From Symsagittifera roscoffensis (lineage: Eukaryota > Xenacoelomorpha > Acoela > Convolutidae): DNA of 64,000 nt. Shown piece by piece: positions 30,607 through 40,480 of the stretch. The notes under the pieces are model-generated. The model was not told where the DNA came from, searched no databases, and worked only from the letters and a program-made list of their open reading frames with translations. The stretch is taken from contig NC_087068.1 in assembly GCF_963678635.1 (NCBI RefSeq), positions 34,419,436 to 34,483,435 of the forward strand, in the 5' to 3' direction. Numbering within the stretch: position 1 is the stretch's first letter; each line of letters opens with the position of its first letter. The position numbers and the translations under genes were made by a program.

Positions 30607-31758
30607 TTGGAAGAGAGACCTGGAAGATTTCTGATAACAAGGGCGCCAGAAATGAGTAAGGCCAAAACAGAAATGAGTAAGGCCAAGATTATGACAGTAG
30701 CGAATTCAGAGTTCGCACACACTTCCAAGTCCCTGTTTTGGCCGGACGTCACAATGTTGGCAGCGGTCGATCTGGACCTATTGCAATCCGTGTCATTGGC
30801 TATCGGAGTACAAAGACAGACGGATATGAATCCAATCACGATCGTGTTTGCTGGCATCAACGACCATTTACACAGTAGAGGTTTCCTGAGCAGATTCAGA
30901 GAGCCTACAACGGCAGAAAATACTGTATGGCCAGCAATAAAAGACATCCTCGAGTCAATGGGTGAAGTGGTGGATGCGATGAAGTAGGGGTCCTTCACCA
31001 AAACGACATCGAGAGTAGTTTTCGCGCTGTCTCCGGGGTATGCACATCTCCCGGATGGAATGAAATTCGTGTATGCGATCGTGGCCTTGCTTTCGGAAGG
31101 GAAATATGATGTAATCATATCGGCCCCAAATCGCATGATAGAGATGGAGAACTTGAGACCATTCAGGGCTCAGCTACCTGCGATGTGGTCGGATATCTCA
31201 ATCGCATTGACAGGATTCAAGGACCATACGCTACACATGCTGGTGCTGGACGAGGTGCTGGGGTTGGAACTGTCCAACTTCAGTCGACAACTCAAACTGA
31301 AACCGGGAATAGGCGACGACCATCGAGTGATCATAGCGATGTCGAAAGATTTATGGTTCCGAGGGATGGAAGCAGCAGGAGAAAGAGAGAGAAGGAAAAA
31401 TTCCCAGAAGACTAGAGCTCACTTGGAGACGATGGTTTTGAGAACCAAACCAGAGGCTAATCAGTGGCTACATCTAACTCCTCGAGTAGCGGCATTGGGT
31501 GCGGATGCTTTTGAGCAAAGCCCAGTAATGATCAAGAAGATACTTGCCTACTTGTTAAAGGAGGTGAAGCTGGCGGAGAATGCTGGAGAAAATACAGCCG
31601 AATTCGTAAACAGAGTGTGCCAAGTTACCCTGGAAACTTTCTGGAATGAGAAGGTGAATGGAGAAGAAGGCTTTGAACGGACTGATAGCATGTTGGAAGG
31701 GCTGGGAGCCGGATGGACCGCGTCCTTCTTGGCAAAAGTCTACCCAAAATTCTCTTGA
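30607..31758 (+). pseudogene. ORF2: second hydrolase-like core (GIND-H) and helical region
   Basis: The frame at 30,607-30,987 has ANSEFAHTSKSLFWPDVTML and ITIVFAGINDHLHSRGFLS. The GxND-H pattern resembles block III of SGNH hydrolases, but no GDS is visible nearby. After a TAG at 30,985 and a small shift, the frame at 31,060-31,758 continues RVVFALSPGYAHLPDG, KYDVIISAPNR, MLVLDEVLGLELSNF, and then long helices to 31,758. It may be a second, degenerate copy of the same fold or an unrelated alpha/beta domain. Confidence 0.45.
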
Positions 31759-32223
31759 TACTTGATAAAAGAATTCCTCCAAGCAGTAGTGGAAGTGTCG
31801 ATTGTGGAACTACTAGCCTTGTTCGTGACGTTTGGAGCAGAGAGCTTCGTGAAGGGACCGGTGATGCTACTCACCGAAGGAATCCAGAACTTGCGGTTAG
31901 ATGGGCTTCTAACATTGATTGCGATTACCCATGGAAACTTGGGCGGACTAATGAAACTCACACGTTACCCGGAACAAATGATTGGGGGTGGGAAGAAATT
32001 TGATGTGAAGAAAGCCACAGATTTGTGAAATAAGATAACAGAACTGAGACACACTCTTATCCAGTATCTCTTGTAGCAAAATCGCTTTGGAACGGGAGAG
32101 GATGAGACGATTGAGAGGGGGTAAGACGTGAGACGACATGTTGGGGGCATGCCCCTACTAACTGATCTAAGCTTGGCTATGAGGACCGATCCCTTAGCGT
32201 TGATCAGGGGAGCCACATAGTTT
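31759..32223 (+). pseudogene. ORF2: helical segment with several breaks
   Basis: The frame at 31,762-32,028 is open. FLQAVVEVSIVELLALFVTFG is a strongly hydrophobic stretch that could be a membrane or buried helix, followed by ILTEGIQNLRLDGLLTLIA-like helices. The region 32,029-32,223 contains TGA and TAG codons and shows only short pieces such as LAMRTDPL. No family was recognised. Confidence 0.45.
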
Positions 32224-33333
32224 GTGACAGTGATTTATGGGCCAGCAGTCACGTTTGCGCTCCCTGATGTCAAGGTGGAGGCATACAGGAGGTCGGTACT
32301 GCACCTGAACCTCAATTCAGCAGTGGACGGTAGTGCGCTGAACTATTGTGGGCAGCACGTATTGCGGGAGCTCTTGAGCGAAGATCTGTTATTTGCGAAA
32401 ATATCAGAGCCAGAAATGACAGTCATCAATTTTGACGATCACTTCCGTGATCGCATGGGAGAAGTAGAGAGAGGGCACATCGAGGTGTTTCCGAAGCTCT
32501 GGAATCTAAGACCCTATGGTAAGAAGAATGGTGAAATGACCAGAGTTCCTCGTCTCACTGCAGCATATCACAAGGTGAGAGAAAAGACGAAAAATTGCGT
32601 TGATTACGAAAAGCTGCCAGAAAAAATCCCTGAATTCCCTCTGATAACAAGGATGTTGCTCGGAGCAGTCTCCGTAGTACAAACTCCTAGACTAAGAGCG
32701 TTTGAAAACAATGAAAGGAGGATAGAGAAATTCGTGGGAACGATGGATCCATACTTTGTGGGGAGGAATGCCGCCGTGTTCCAATACACACGATTTGCCT
32801 ACACGGATCAGGCGACGAGGAGACGAATAAGCACCGCCGCGACTCCCAAGCCTGGAGGATTTGATAAGGAATGGGCGAGGTTAGTCTTAGCGCCTATGAA
32901 GATGAGAGGCAGAGCCGAACTGCCTGAGGCCTCCTTGATCCTGACTAGTGTGAAACTGGAGTTGACGGTAGGAGGAACGCTGCAGGCGAGAACCTTCCTG
33001 GCACCCTTAGGCTGTGAGGAAATCAAAGTGGTCCATGGAGAGGAGGAAGATGAATCGGCCGGCATACTGATCATACCAAAATTTCCGGAATGGGCCGAGA
33101 CGGAAAAACAAGGACCCTCAAGCTCCAAAAACATACATCAGAAGGAGATGATGGACAGGGAGGAAGCCGTCGAACGGAGGAACCAATGCAACAAGGTAAC
33201 GATCAAGCAGACAGGGAAGACGACAAGGCATCGACAGGAGAACTATCCAGCCTGGATTTCAAATTCCTCGGTGACTTTGAAAAAAATGCGGATACGTTGG
33301 GAGTGGCTGAGCCAGCAGACGAAGGCACTTTGA
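32224..33333 (+). pseudogene. ORF2: long conserved domain of unknown function
   Basis: 369 codons open. Notable stretches are YGPAVTFALPDVKVEAYRR, DGSALNYCGQHVLRELL, EMTVINFDDHFRDRMG and VFPKLWNLRPYGKK. ITRMLLGAVSVVQTPRLR, FVGRNAAVFQYTRF and APLGCEEIKVVHGEEEDE follow. It is a mixed alpha/beta composition with one Cys-His pair. Its length and lack of low complexity suggest a folded domain. I do not recognise it. The last ~80 codons run into a Lys/Arg/Glu linker, where a frameshift near 33,250 moves the frame. Confidence 0.5.
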
Positions 33334-33854
33334 CACTGGAACCTCCGTCGGCCTTTATGGAAATGAAACGGAATTTGCCGGAGAGCAGCTCTCCGGGCAA
33401 TTCAAAAGATAACGAACAAAGACTCCTCATGGAATCACCGAGGAGAAGAAGAATTGAAGGCGCAGCCAGAGTACCTTTCTTGGGAACGTTGCCCGAAGAA
33501 GAGTGGGAAGTGCATCACCGAGACCATGAGAATAAGACTTGATGTAAATTGGACAGAGTGGCGTTCATGGAAGAAATCTGGACAGTAGTTCAGAGCTACG
33601 GGACACAGTCCATTTTGAAAGTGAGTCTCAACCGACCATTGATGCGGGAAGTCCTCGACAATTTTGATGAGTGTGAAGGGAGATTGAGTGAGTTGTTGAT
33701 TGACTCAGCCACTGACGAAAGTGAGGCGAACTCTCCCATCAAGATGACACCGCAGGAGGATAAAGGAGAGGTGGTGTATCTGTCAAGGACCAGGAAAGGA
33801 ACGATGCGATCGAAACTGGTGATCGATAAGATCAACGAGATGAAGATAAATTAG
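33090..33854 (+). pseudogene. ORF2: charged linker and small helical module
   Basis: The frame at 33,228-33,542 carries an acidic/Ser stretch (SSLDFKFLGDFEKNADTLG). The frame at 33,549-33,854 has VAFMEEIWTVVQSYGTQSI, LDNFDECEGRLSELLIDSA and then a basic end. TGA at 33,540 and TAG at 33,852 separate them. It is probably a flexible connector with a small helical hairpin and has no known family. Confidence 0.4.
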
Positions 33855-33862
33855 TCAGTAAA

Positions 33863-34948
33863 GTGATACAGAGGAGAGCAGGAAAGACGAAGGTGGATTC
33901 GGAGATATCGATAAGAGCTGTCAATTCAACGAAAAGGAAACGAGTCGAAGAGGCCATGGATTTGGGACAAGGTGATTATCAATTGCCTGGCACGGACAGA
34001 ATGTTAACTGATGTAGCGATGGTGCCACCCATTCTCATGGCAGGGATAAAGTCAACAGGTTACAAATCCAAAAGGAGTGACCGCACTCTGACTGGAGCAA
34101 CCTTGGAAATGGAGATACTCAGCCAATGTGGAGAAAGTGCCATGAAAGACTTTAAACCGTCCCCCATGAACCACGGAAAGGGAAGTGTCGCAGGAAAACT
34201 ACTACCAGTGGAGTATAACCGACTGACAGTGTCGGAGACTGTGTCGATAGATGAACCCGCCGGTGGATACATGGAGATGTTGGAATACCGAAACTCGGCT
34301 AGAGGATATGTGATGGCTCTGGAAGACAAGAGTGCCATGCAAGGTTATCTGGAAACGATGTTGCAAGGCACCACCCTCAAGCAAAAGGCGTACGGGACTC
34401 TAGTGTCGTCTGAGATGCAGGCGGAGACGATCGAGCAATTAGTGAACCTTCCATGGAAAGCAGTGGTGTTGAGGTACTTCGAAGAGGAAATGAGGACTAC
34501 GCCGAGAATACACGCTCTCATGGCATTACCTTACGTGAGAACCGAATTACAACTGAGGTTCGCCTGCTGCATGATGGGATTAACTTGCGTGGAATATGAC
34601 TCAGAAGAAAAGAAAAGGTCAAAAGAAGAAAAGGTATTCATGATGATGAATCTGAGGGATCTGATAATCCAGGATGGAATGGCAGTAGCGTGCGCGAAGC
34701 GGAGAGACGCTCTCTGTTTCATTCGGTTCCTGATAGAGCAGATTTCAGTGCCAGCCTTGAACACCTGTGTCAAGATGCTGAAAGAGGGTGATGAACGAGC
34801 AAAAGCCTTACTCTTGCTAGCACTGCTGAATATGCATCAGAGCAAGCTAATGAGGGTGAATATGAAAGAACCTGAAGAGCTGGAACCCATGAGAAAAATA
34901 GACGATGTCAGGAGATTCTCAAACGAGGAGCTCAGACTCACTAAATAA
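33863..34948 (+). pseudogene. ORF2: conserved region with helical repeats (MKDFKPSP block)
   Basis: 361 codons. A basic start is followed by ESAMKDFKPSPMNHGKGSV, NRLTVSETVSIDEPAGGYM, LEYRNSARGYVMALEDKSA and EQLVNLPWKAVVLRYFEEEM. IHALMALPYVRTELQLRF, RRDALCFIRFLIEQISVPA and ERAKALLLLALLNMH follow. The second half looks like a stack of amphipathic helices (ARM/TPR-like by composition only). The single stop TAA at 34,946 aligns with GAA in the 43.0 and 61.2 kb copies, so this segment and the next are one polypeptide. Confidence 0.6.
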
Positions 34949-34951
34949 TCT

Positions 34952-36118
34952 ATGGGGACACTGCCGATGTCCAGTGAGTACTGTGGACCGATCAGAAAGA
35001 AGTCATACAGCTACGTGTCCGGAGTCATAGGGATAGCATACAACCCTTTCCTGTGTGAAGACATACGCGATTGCTTCTTTGATTACGAGCAAGCAGTGTT
35101 GCTAAGGTTCTGGACGTCGAGAATTGCAACGATTAAAAGCGCTACTAATCCGCAGACCAAGTTGGGACTAGTCTTGGAAGAAAAGGTGACTGCACCTTCC
35201 GTGCCAAAATCCAACAAACGAGTGGAGTTTGGATTGGGAATCTCAGATGAATTACTGAGAACGAGCTTGATGGTAGTGTGGGAACTGAAGAGACCATCAT
35301 GGTGTCCTAGTCCCAATGCTGACTCGATACTACGAGCGACAAAAGACGTGCAGAGGGAACTTAATGCAGACTGTAACCTGCGTGACCTGAACATCATATA
35401 TAATGTGATGACAACAGCCTCTAGGAGGAACGGGGAAGACAAAGTGGAGTTGCCTGGCTGGGGACCAGAAGACTGGGTCAAACCTGGTAGCTGTCGGGCA
35501 GAAGTCTGTGGACTGGAAGGTCACGTTTGGGGAAGTCTGGATTGCGTGAAAACCCTAGAGAGACAACACAAGCAGTTGACTATATTGTTTGGGAACGTTA
35601 TGATGAAAGCAAGGACGGAAACGGAACTGATCGCAGATTGTCATGGAGGAACCGAGGTGAATCTAGTGACTGCACTAGGATTCTACAGCATGTTTGGTTC
35701 TTCAGAGTCACTATTGAATCTAGAACAGAAACATGAGATGGTCACAGCCACCAGTGTAGAAGTGTTCCCAGGAGTTTTGCAAACTGAGCAAAAGTATATA
35801 GGAAAATGGAGGGAAGCGATCGAGACGGAAATGAACATCCGACACAGTGAAACTTACCGCAGACCGTCGGGAGCGCGATATTTGGTGGGATCGACATTAG
35901 CTCCAATGTGCAAGTGCAGATACCCAGTGCATTTTGTAGCTGTGGATGTGAAAAGTACGAGAACGATCGTGGATCAAGCCTTTTCGGTGCCAAAAAGCGT
36001 AAGACTAGCTAGAGTGTCGGAAAAATCTTATGAGTTAGTGTGTAAGATGTTCTCGCCAGTTCCAGAGAGAACAAAGGAAGAGTTGGAATCAATACTGAGA
36101 AAGAAGTTCATGGGATAA
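34952..36118 (+). pseudogene. ORF2: conserved domain with CGLxGH Cys/His block
   Basis: 388 codons: VIGIAYNPFLCEDIRDCFF, DYEQAVLLRFWTSRIATIK, RTSLMVVWELKRPSWC and DCNLRDLNIIYNVMTTA. WVKPGSCRAEVCGLEGHVWG follows (Cys, Cys and His, with a further Cys after, a possible zinc site). Then come GARYLVGSTLAPMCKCRYP and FVAVDVKSTRTIVDQAF. It is conserved with the 43.0, 59-61 and 63.7 kb copies but matches no family I know. The TAA at 36,116 is GCC in the other copies (GYASGNF), again a point nonsense change. Confidence 0.6.
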
Positions 36119-37039
36119 GTGAGTGGGAACTTCAGTGACTTTGAGAGACAGAAACAGAGAGGATCAACCGTCACGGATTACAATGCAGTAGATGCGAGTG
36201 ATGAAATCCACTGAGCGATGATGGAAGTGGAACCACTACTGGAAAATTTGGGAAAGCGTAACTGGAGGAGCATCATGTCAACACATGATGAGTTTCCCTG
36301 CCATTGCTTGCTGCAAACATGGTGGTACCCCGGGCGTAGTAATCTGGTGTTGATCTGGGACTGTGGAGAGCTGCTTTCCATGGGTTTACCAGACTCATCA
36401 CGGCCCATAACGATAGTGATAGTGGGAGTTATGATGCGATACGATGGCTGGAAGCTCATGTGAAAGAGAACAATAGACAGGAGACGCCAACAAGAGAACA
36501 ATTGCAGAAATTGGATTGTCTAAAAGATTTCAATCTTTTTGAGACAATGTGCAAAATCGTGAACATTCCGAAGGAAGTGAAAACTATATGGACCAGAAGA
36601 CGACTGATGCCATGGTTTAGAGCCAACATGACTGCATGGTTGTACGAATATGCTAAGAGGCATATGTCGAAGCGGAGTCTACAGTGCGTATCAGCTGGAT
36701 ATTGGAGCAGTAGCTTTCAAGCGAGCTTTTGTAACTCATCGGAATGCAGTGACTACCGCAGTAAAGAGAAACTCCAGGACGATTGAATGTTATGGAAGGG
36801 AGAAGGAAGCGATGTTGAAGGAAGATTTGGAGAGAAACGTGACGTTGTGCCTCCACAACAGCTTCTGCCGGAACAGAGAATCTAACGTTGATACCTTACC
36901 TTTTTGTAAACAAAGAGTATAAGAGCAGAAGTGTTGGAGGACTGCTTCCAACAGCGTGAGCATAGCTACTGATGTGTTGCACGACACAGAAACTGAAAGT
37001 GCAGAGTCAATGTCGCAGGAGGAGGAGACGGAACATTGA
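36119..37039 (+). pseudogene. ORF2 C-terminal region
   Basis: Comparing copies, the frame runs EVEPLLENLGKRNW, STHDEFPCHCLLQTWWYPG, and VIWDCGELLSMGLPD-like sequence, then (after a base deleted here but present at 59,750) AIRWLEAHVKENNRQE. It continues with FNLFETMCKIVNIPKEV, WTRRRLMPWFRANMTAWLY, RNAVTTAVKRNSR, EDLERNVTLCLHNSFC and an acidic end (TETESAESMSQEEE). The FETMCKI...LMPWFR and DLERNV.LC blocks are also in the diverged copy at 63.1-63.6 kb. This confirms the frame and shows conservation across subfamilies. Function unknown. Confidence 0.55.
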
Positions 37040-38461
37040 CGAATGGCCGTAGAGACAAGATGCAAAAGGAAATGAAATTAGAAGAATTTAGAAGTTTTAG
37101 AATTTCTAAACGACGAAAAAAGAAGAAAACAAAGAGGTGACAAAAGAGAAGAAGTTAAAACTCTGAATTGTTTTATGTGTGTGACGAAAACTCAAGTAAG
37201 AAACTAAGCAACCAAGTTGTAATTGAAACTGAAACATTTAGTTGAGTTTTGAACATTAAAGAATTTGTTGCATTTTTAAACTTGCATTTTGATTTTGGTT
37301 AGTGGCTTTAGAGACACTTACTATTTATTTAGAAAGGCTTGAGTAAAGAGTATATTTAATTATTCCAGCCTGCATGACTGTTTTTAATCAACTAGGAGAA
37401 CTGATCACTTTGTGGTGACATGAAAGGCTTGAGTAATCTCTTGAAGAGGGAGATTGTTTCATTGTTCTTTCTAACCACAAAGTTTCTTAATTTTAAAATT
37501 CAGGACAATAACAGCTAAAATTTCCGAAGGGAAGAAGCATAGTAGGATAATTTTAGCTTGTTGGTTGGCAGGACTGTCCTGCAAACTAACACCTTTTAAA
37601 CCCTAGGGGAAAAGTTTTAAATCAGGGCAATGACGTTGGAAGTCAGAAAAAATGTTTTATCTTAAGTCATATCCTCAAGGTGCAGATTGGTGAAAAAATT
37701 TAGAAGGCTATAGCAATGTAGTATGATGCCATTTATATTCTGCAGTGAGTCGATATGACGTGGATAAAAGTTATTTCGTGCATTTTGTAAATTCTGTTCG
37801 ATGACACTGTACCAATTTTACGAATATTGCAAGATTCAATGGGGACATTGACCGAGTTGTCCGGGGAGTATGTGACATTGGACCAGATTGGACATAAAAG
37901 CAAATGCAGCAGTTTTGAATTTTTAGCAGCAAACCTTCCGAAGGAGAAAAAGAGTCTTATTTCCCCGGATTCAAGAATCCGGAGGGGTCTCGCGATTTGG
38001 ACTGAAACTTTATTATATAAATTTTTAGCTTCCCTACTTTGCCCTGAGTTGAATTTAATTAACATCTGAATTCGTTGTTCAAGGATGAGAAGCTAGGAGT
38101 TGGGGGGAAGGGTTGATCCATCTTCGATGGAGATGATGATTTTTATCTACTGAACAAAAACAATAGTAATATAATAAGTAGTAGTAGCCCTGATTTTAGG
38201 AGTGACCTCGTGGTCTGGGGATACTGAGACCTAGCCATAAGCTCACTATTTCTGCACGTAATTAAGTAAATATGAGCGTTCTGGTCGAAGCCGGAGAACA
38301 GTAACGTTTTTTTTTTCGACCCAATATTGAAAAGACCACCAAAAGAACTGGCTTGGTAGAGACGGTGAAAAGTATGTAGAGCTCTGTTTAGACGTTGGCC
38401 AGTCATCTTAGAACCTAGCTTTATTTTTCGTCGATATGTATCTTCCGGGCGAATGTTACAA
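37040..38461 (+). repeat. 3' non-coding/terminal module of the giant element
   Basis: A purine-rich tract (GACGAAAAAAGAAGAAAAC, then AAAAGAGAAGAAG at about 37,113-37,155) could be a polypurine tract. Beyond it come the shared landmarks. These are TATTCCAGCCTGCATGA, GGCAGGACTGTCCTGC (16 bp palindrome, 37,566-37,581), and TTCGTGCATTTTGTAAATTC. The CCGGATTC-AA-GAATCCGG palindrome (37,965-37,982) follows, then GACCTCGTGGTCTGG and the terminal TTCCGGGCGAATGTTACA. The same order occurs at 45.0-46.7 kb and, inverted, at 57.4-58.9 kb. It is probably the 3' UTR plus part of the LTR. Confidence 0.65.
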
Positions 38462-39236
38462 ATTTTATATTTTCAAATTTTCGATTTGGAATGGATATTT
38501 ATGAGAAACTTGAAAACATCCATTTTAACCAGAAAAGGACAATAAGAACAAAACGAAAACACAGGACGAATCAATAAGACGGAAAAAATATGGAGAAAAA
38601 ACGAGAAAAACGGAGCGTTTTAGTGTGATAACAAGCCACAATAAGACGCTTAGCTGAAGCAGATTAGAAGAAAGGAGGCTTCAGTGGGACAACCAGAGCG
38701 GATACGTAGCCTCCCGTACCACGAGATTAGAGGGATAACGACGTTATTTCTGAGGGGAACGGAATCGTCGGAGGTCCGGTGTCCAGAGACTCTTATATAC
38801 AGTGTGAGACTCTTGAATGTACTTTTTAGCTGCAGTGATGTCCAGAATAAATGAAATAACTTCGATTTTACAAAGTATTTCAGAGCTTGATTAGCTGGAG
38901 AGAAAAAAAAGTCAATGCATCCCCAATGGATTAAGTATATAACTGTCACTAAAACCATAGTAAATAATGGATTCTAAGCTGTGTCTTTAATATTAGTCAC
39001 GTAATCTGGGGATTCAGGACCCAGCTATGTGGTTGTCTTCGCATGTAACTAAAGTTTGTGGAGCGCCCTCTGAGGGATTTTAGAGACAGGTCTGTCAAGT
39101 GGCTTTCTGTGGGGAAGGGGGAAACTGTAACTGGCTTGAAGTGTCTGGTGATGCACCGCTGGAACTACTAAGCTCGGGTGAGATTGTTCCTTGCTTCTGA
39201 ATTTGTAGTTCGGTTTTAAATTTTAAATTATTTTAG
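38462..39236 (+). repeat. Diverged terminal module from another subfamily
   Basis: After an AT/AG-rich stretch (38,462-38,640), the segment ACTGTCACTAAAACCAT, GTCACGTAATCTGGGGATTC and AGGACCCAGCTATG aligns block by block with GTGACCTCGTGGTCTGGGGAT and GAGACCCAGCCATG of the main module. It aligns more closely with the minus-strand sequence at 61,801-61,990. It marks an insertion or relic of the second subfamily seen at the right edge. Confidence 0.55.
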
Positions 39237-39349
39237 TTGTCTTTTATTTTTTTTTATTTGCTGATTTATCAAATTCCCACTAACCGTTTGTCATGGGTAA
39301 GTTCAGTCCCCTACAGTTCAGTCAATATCTCTTTTTTAACCCTATGCTG

Positions 39350-39560
39350 CGTCAAGATGAGGAAAAAGAACAGTGAGTGCAAAAGCAAAGATTGCTTAAA
39401 ACCGCCAGGACTGATAAATTAGATTGGATGTGATAGTTGTTCTAGTTGGTATCATATCAGTTGTGTAATTTTTTCTCTTAGCAACTCTAAAAAAACCCAA
39501 TGGTTTCAATGTCCTTTACGCGTTGATAAAAAAACTGTTAAAAAGCATAAATAGAAAATG
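39350..39560 (+). pseudogene. PHD-finger remnant, probably of a non-LTR ORF1
   Basis: CKSKDCLKPPGLIN, stop, IGCDSCSSWYHISCV, then KTQWFQCPL reads as a PHD-type zinc finger (C..C, C-x2-C, W-Y-H-x2-C, W-x-C). The stop (TAG at 39,420) falls where PHD fingers usually have Trp (TGG). PHD fingers occur in ORF1 proteins of CR1-like non-LTR elements and in chromatin proteins. With only ~65 codons and no neighbours, an element fragment is more likely than a host gene. Confidence 0.6.
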
Positions 39561-39589
39561 ATTTATGCTAGACCATTAAGTTTTTACAG

Positions 39590-40480
39590 CCATCTCAAAT
39601 GTCCGAACACTCAAGAGAGTACCAAAAGACTCGCATGTTCCCTAGGCGAAAAGTTTGAAGGATTAGACAAACTGTGAAGGCTAGGATATTCTGGTGTTTT
39701 AAATTTTTAAAATGACGAATGATGACGTCAGATTTCTGAGAAATGCTGAAACGGCCATTCTGAAGAAAAATCAGAGAGAACAAACACAACAACAACAACT
39801 ATAGTTGCGATAGAAACAACGACAAGAAATAGAAAAATAGGACAGAGTACTAGCAGAGACCGCTCCGAGTTGTAACGATTGTGTCCCTATAATTGTTACA
39901 AAGCCATTCACGCCAACGGTGAAGGGTGGTAAAATCGTGAATTTAGCCTTCCGGAAAGGAAATAAGGACGTTTTTTCCCCGGATTCAGGAATCCGGAGGG
40001 GTCTGGAGACCTGAACTCAAAATATTTAATACAAACTTTTAGCTTCCTGGTTTTGTCCTGAATGGAATTTGAATAACATCTGGATTCATTTTTTGATAAT
40101 AAGAAGCTAAGAGTTGAGGGAAAGGGTTGATCCATCTCCAATGGAGATGATGATTTTTATCTACTGAACGAAAACAATAGTAATATAACAAATAGTAATC
40201 ACCCTGTTTTTAGGAATGACCTCGTGGTCTGGGGATACTGAGACCCAGCCATGAGCTCATCATTCTTGCATCTAACTAAGTTAATTTGGGTGTTTTGAGC
40301 GAAGCCGAAAGCAGTAACGGTTTTGTCGTCCCAATGTTAGAAAGACCACCAAAAGAACTGGCTTTGGTAGAGACGGTGAAAAGCATGTAGAGCTTTGTTT
40401 AGACGCTGGCCAGTCGTAGCTTTTTTTTTCCATATGTACTTCCGGGCGAAGGTTACAAAGATATTTTTATGGCGCTCCTG
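39590..40480 (+). repeat. Terminal module copy joined to the second giant-element copy
   Basis: Colinear with 37.9-38.46 kb from AAACTGTGAAGG onward, including CCGGATTC-AG-GAATCCGG (39,979-39,996), GACCTCGTGGTCTGGGGAT and CTTCCGGGCGAAGGTTACA. TTTTTATGGCGCTCC(TGGG) follows, as upstream of gag at 11,495. It then passes directly into coding sequence at GTGACGTCGGACCC (40,482). Confidence 0.65.

Larger units (their letters stand above)
11492..38461 (+). mobile_element. Giant Ty3/gypsy-like retroelement, most complete copy
   Basis: The order is LTR-like block, leader, Gag, protease, RT, RNase H, integrase, integrase tail, macro domain, ~360 bp gap, ORF2 (coiled coil, SGNH-like domain, long unassigned region), and 3' non-coding module. 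The Pol order (PR-RT-RH-IN) is that of Ty3/gypsy. Without the internal 4.19 kb duplication the element would be about 22-23 kb. The two reading frames, if restored, would be about 3,100 and 2,800 codons, far above the usual 4-8 kb element. No flanking target-site duplication could be assigned. The copy is defective through many stops and indels. Confidence 0.8.

Noticed and set aside
36178-36501. Antisense frame with a Walker-A-like GRDESGKPM, present in three copies
   Set aside because: It lies opposite a conserved stretch of ORF2; its preservation is explained by constraint on the sense strand. The motif is not a true GxxxxGK[ST].
30102-37039. Retroviral-type envelope glycoprotein in ORF2
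   Set aside because: No signal peptide, no spaced Cys pattern, no fusion peptide and no terminal membrane anchor; one hydrophobic helix at 31.8 kb is not enough.
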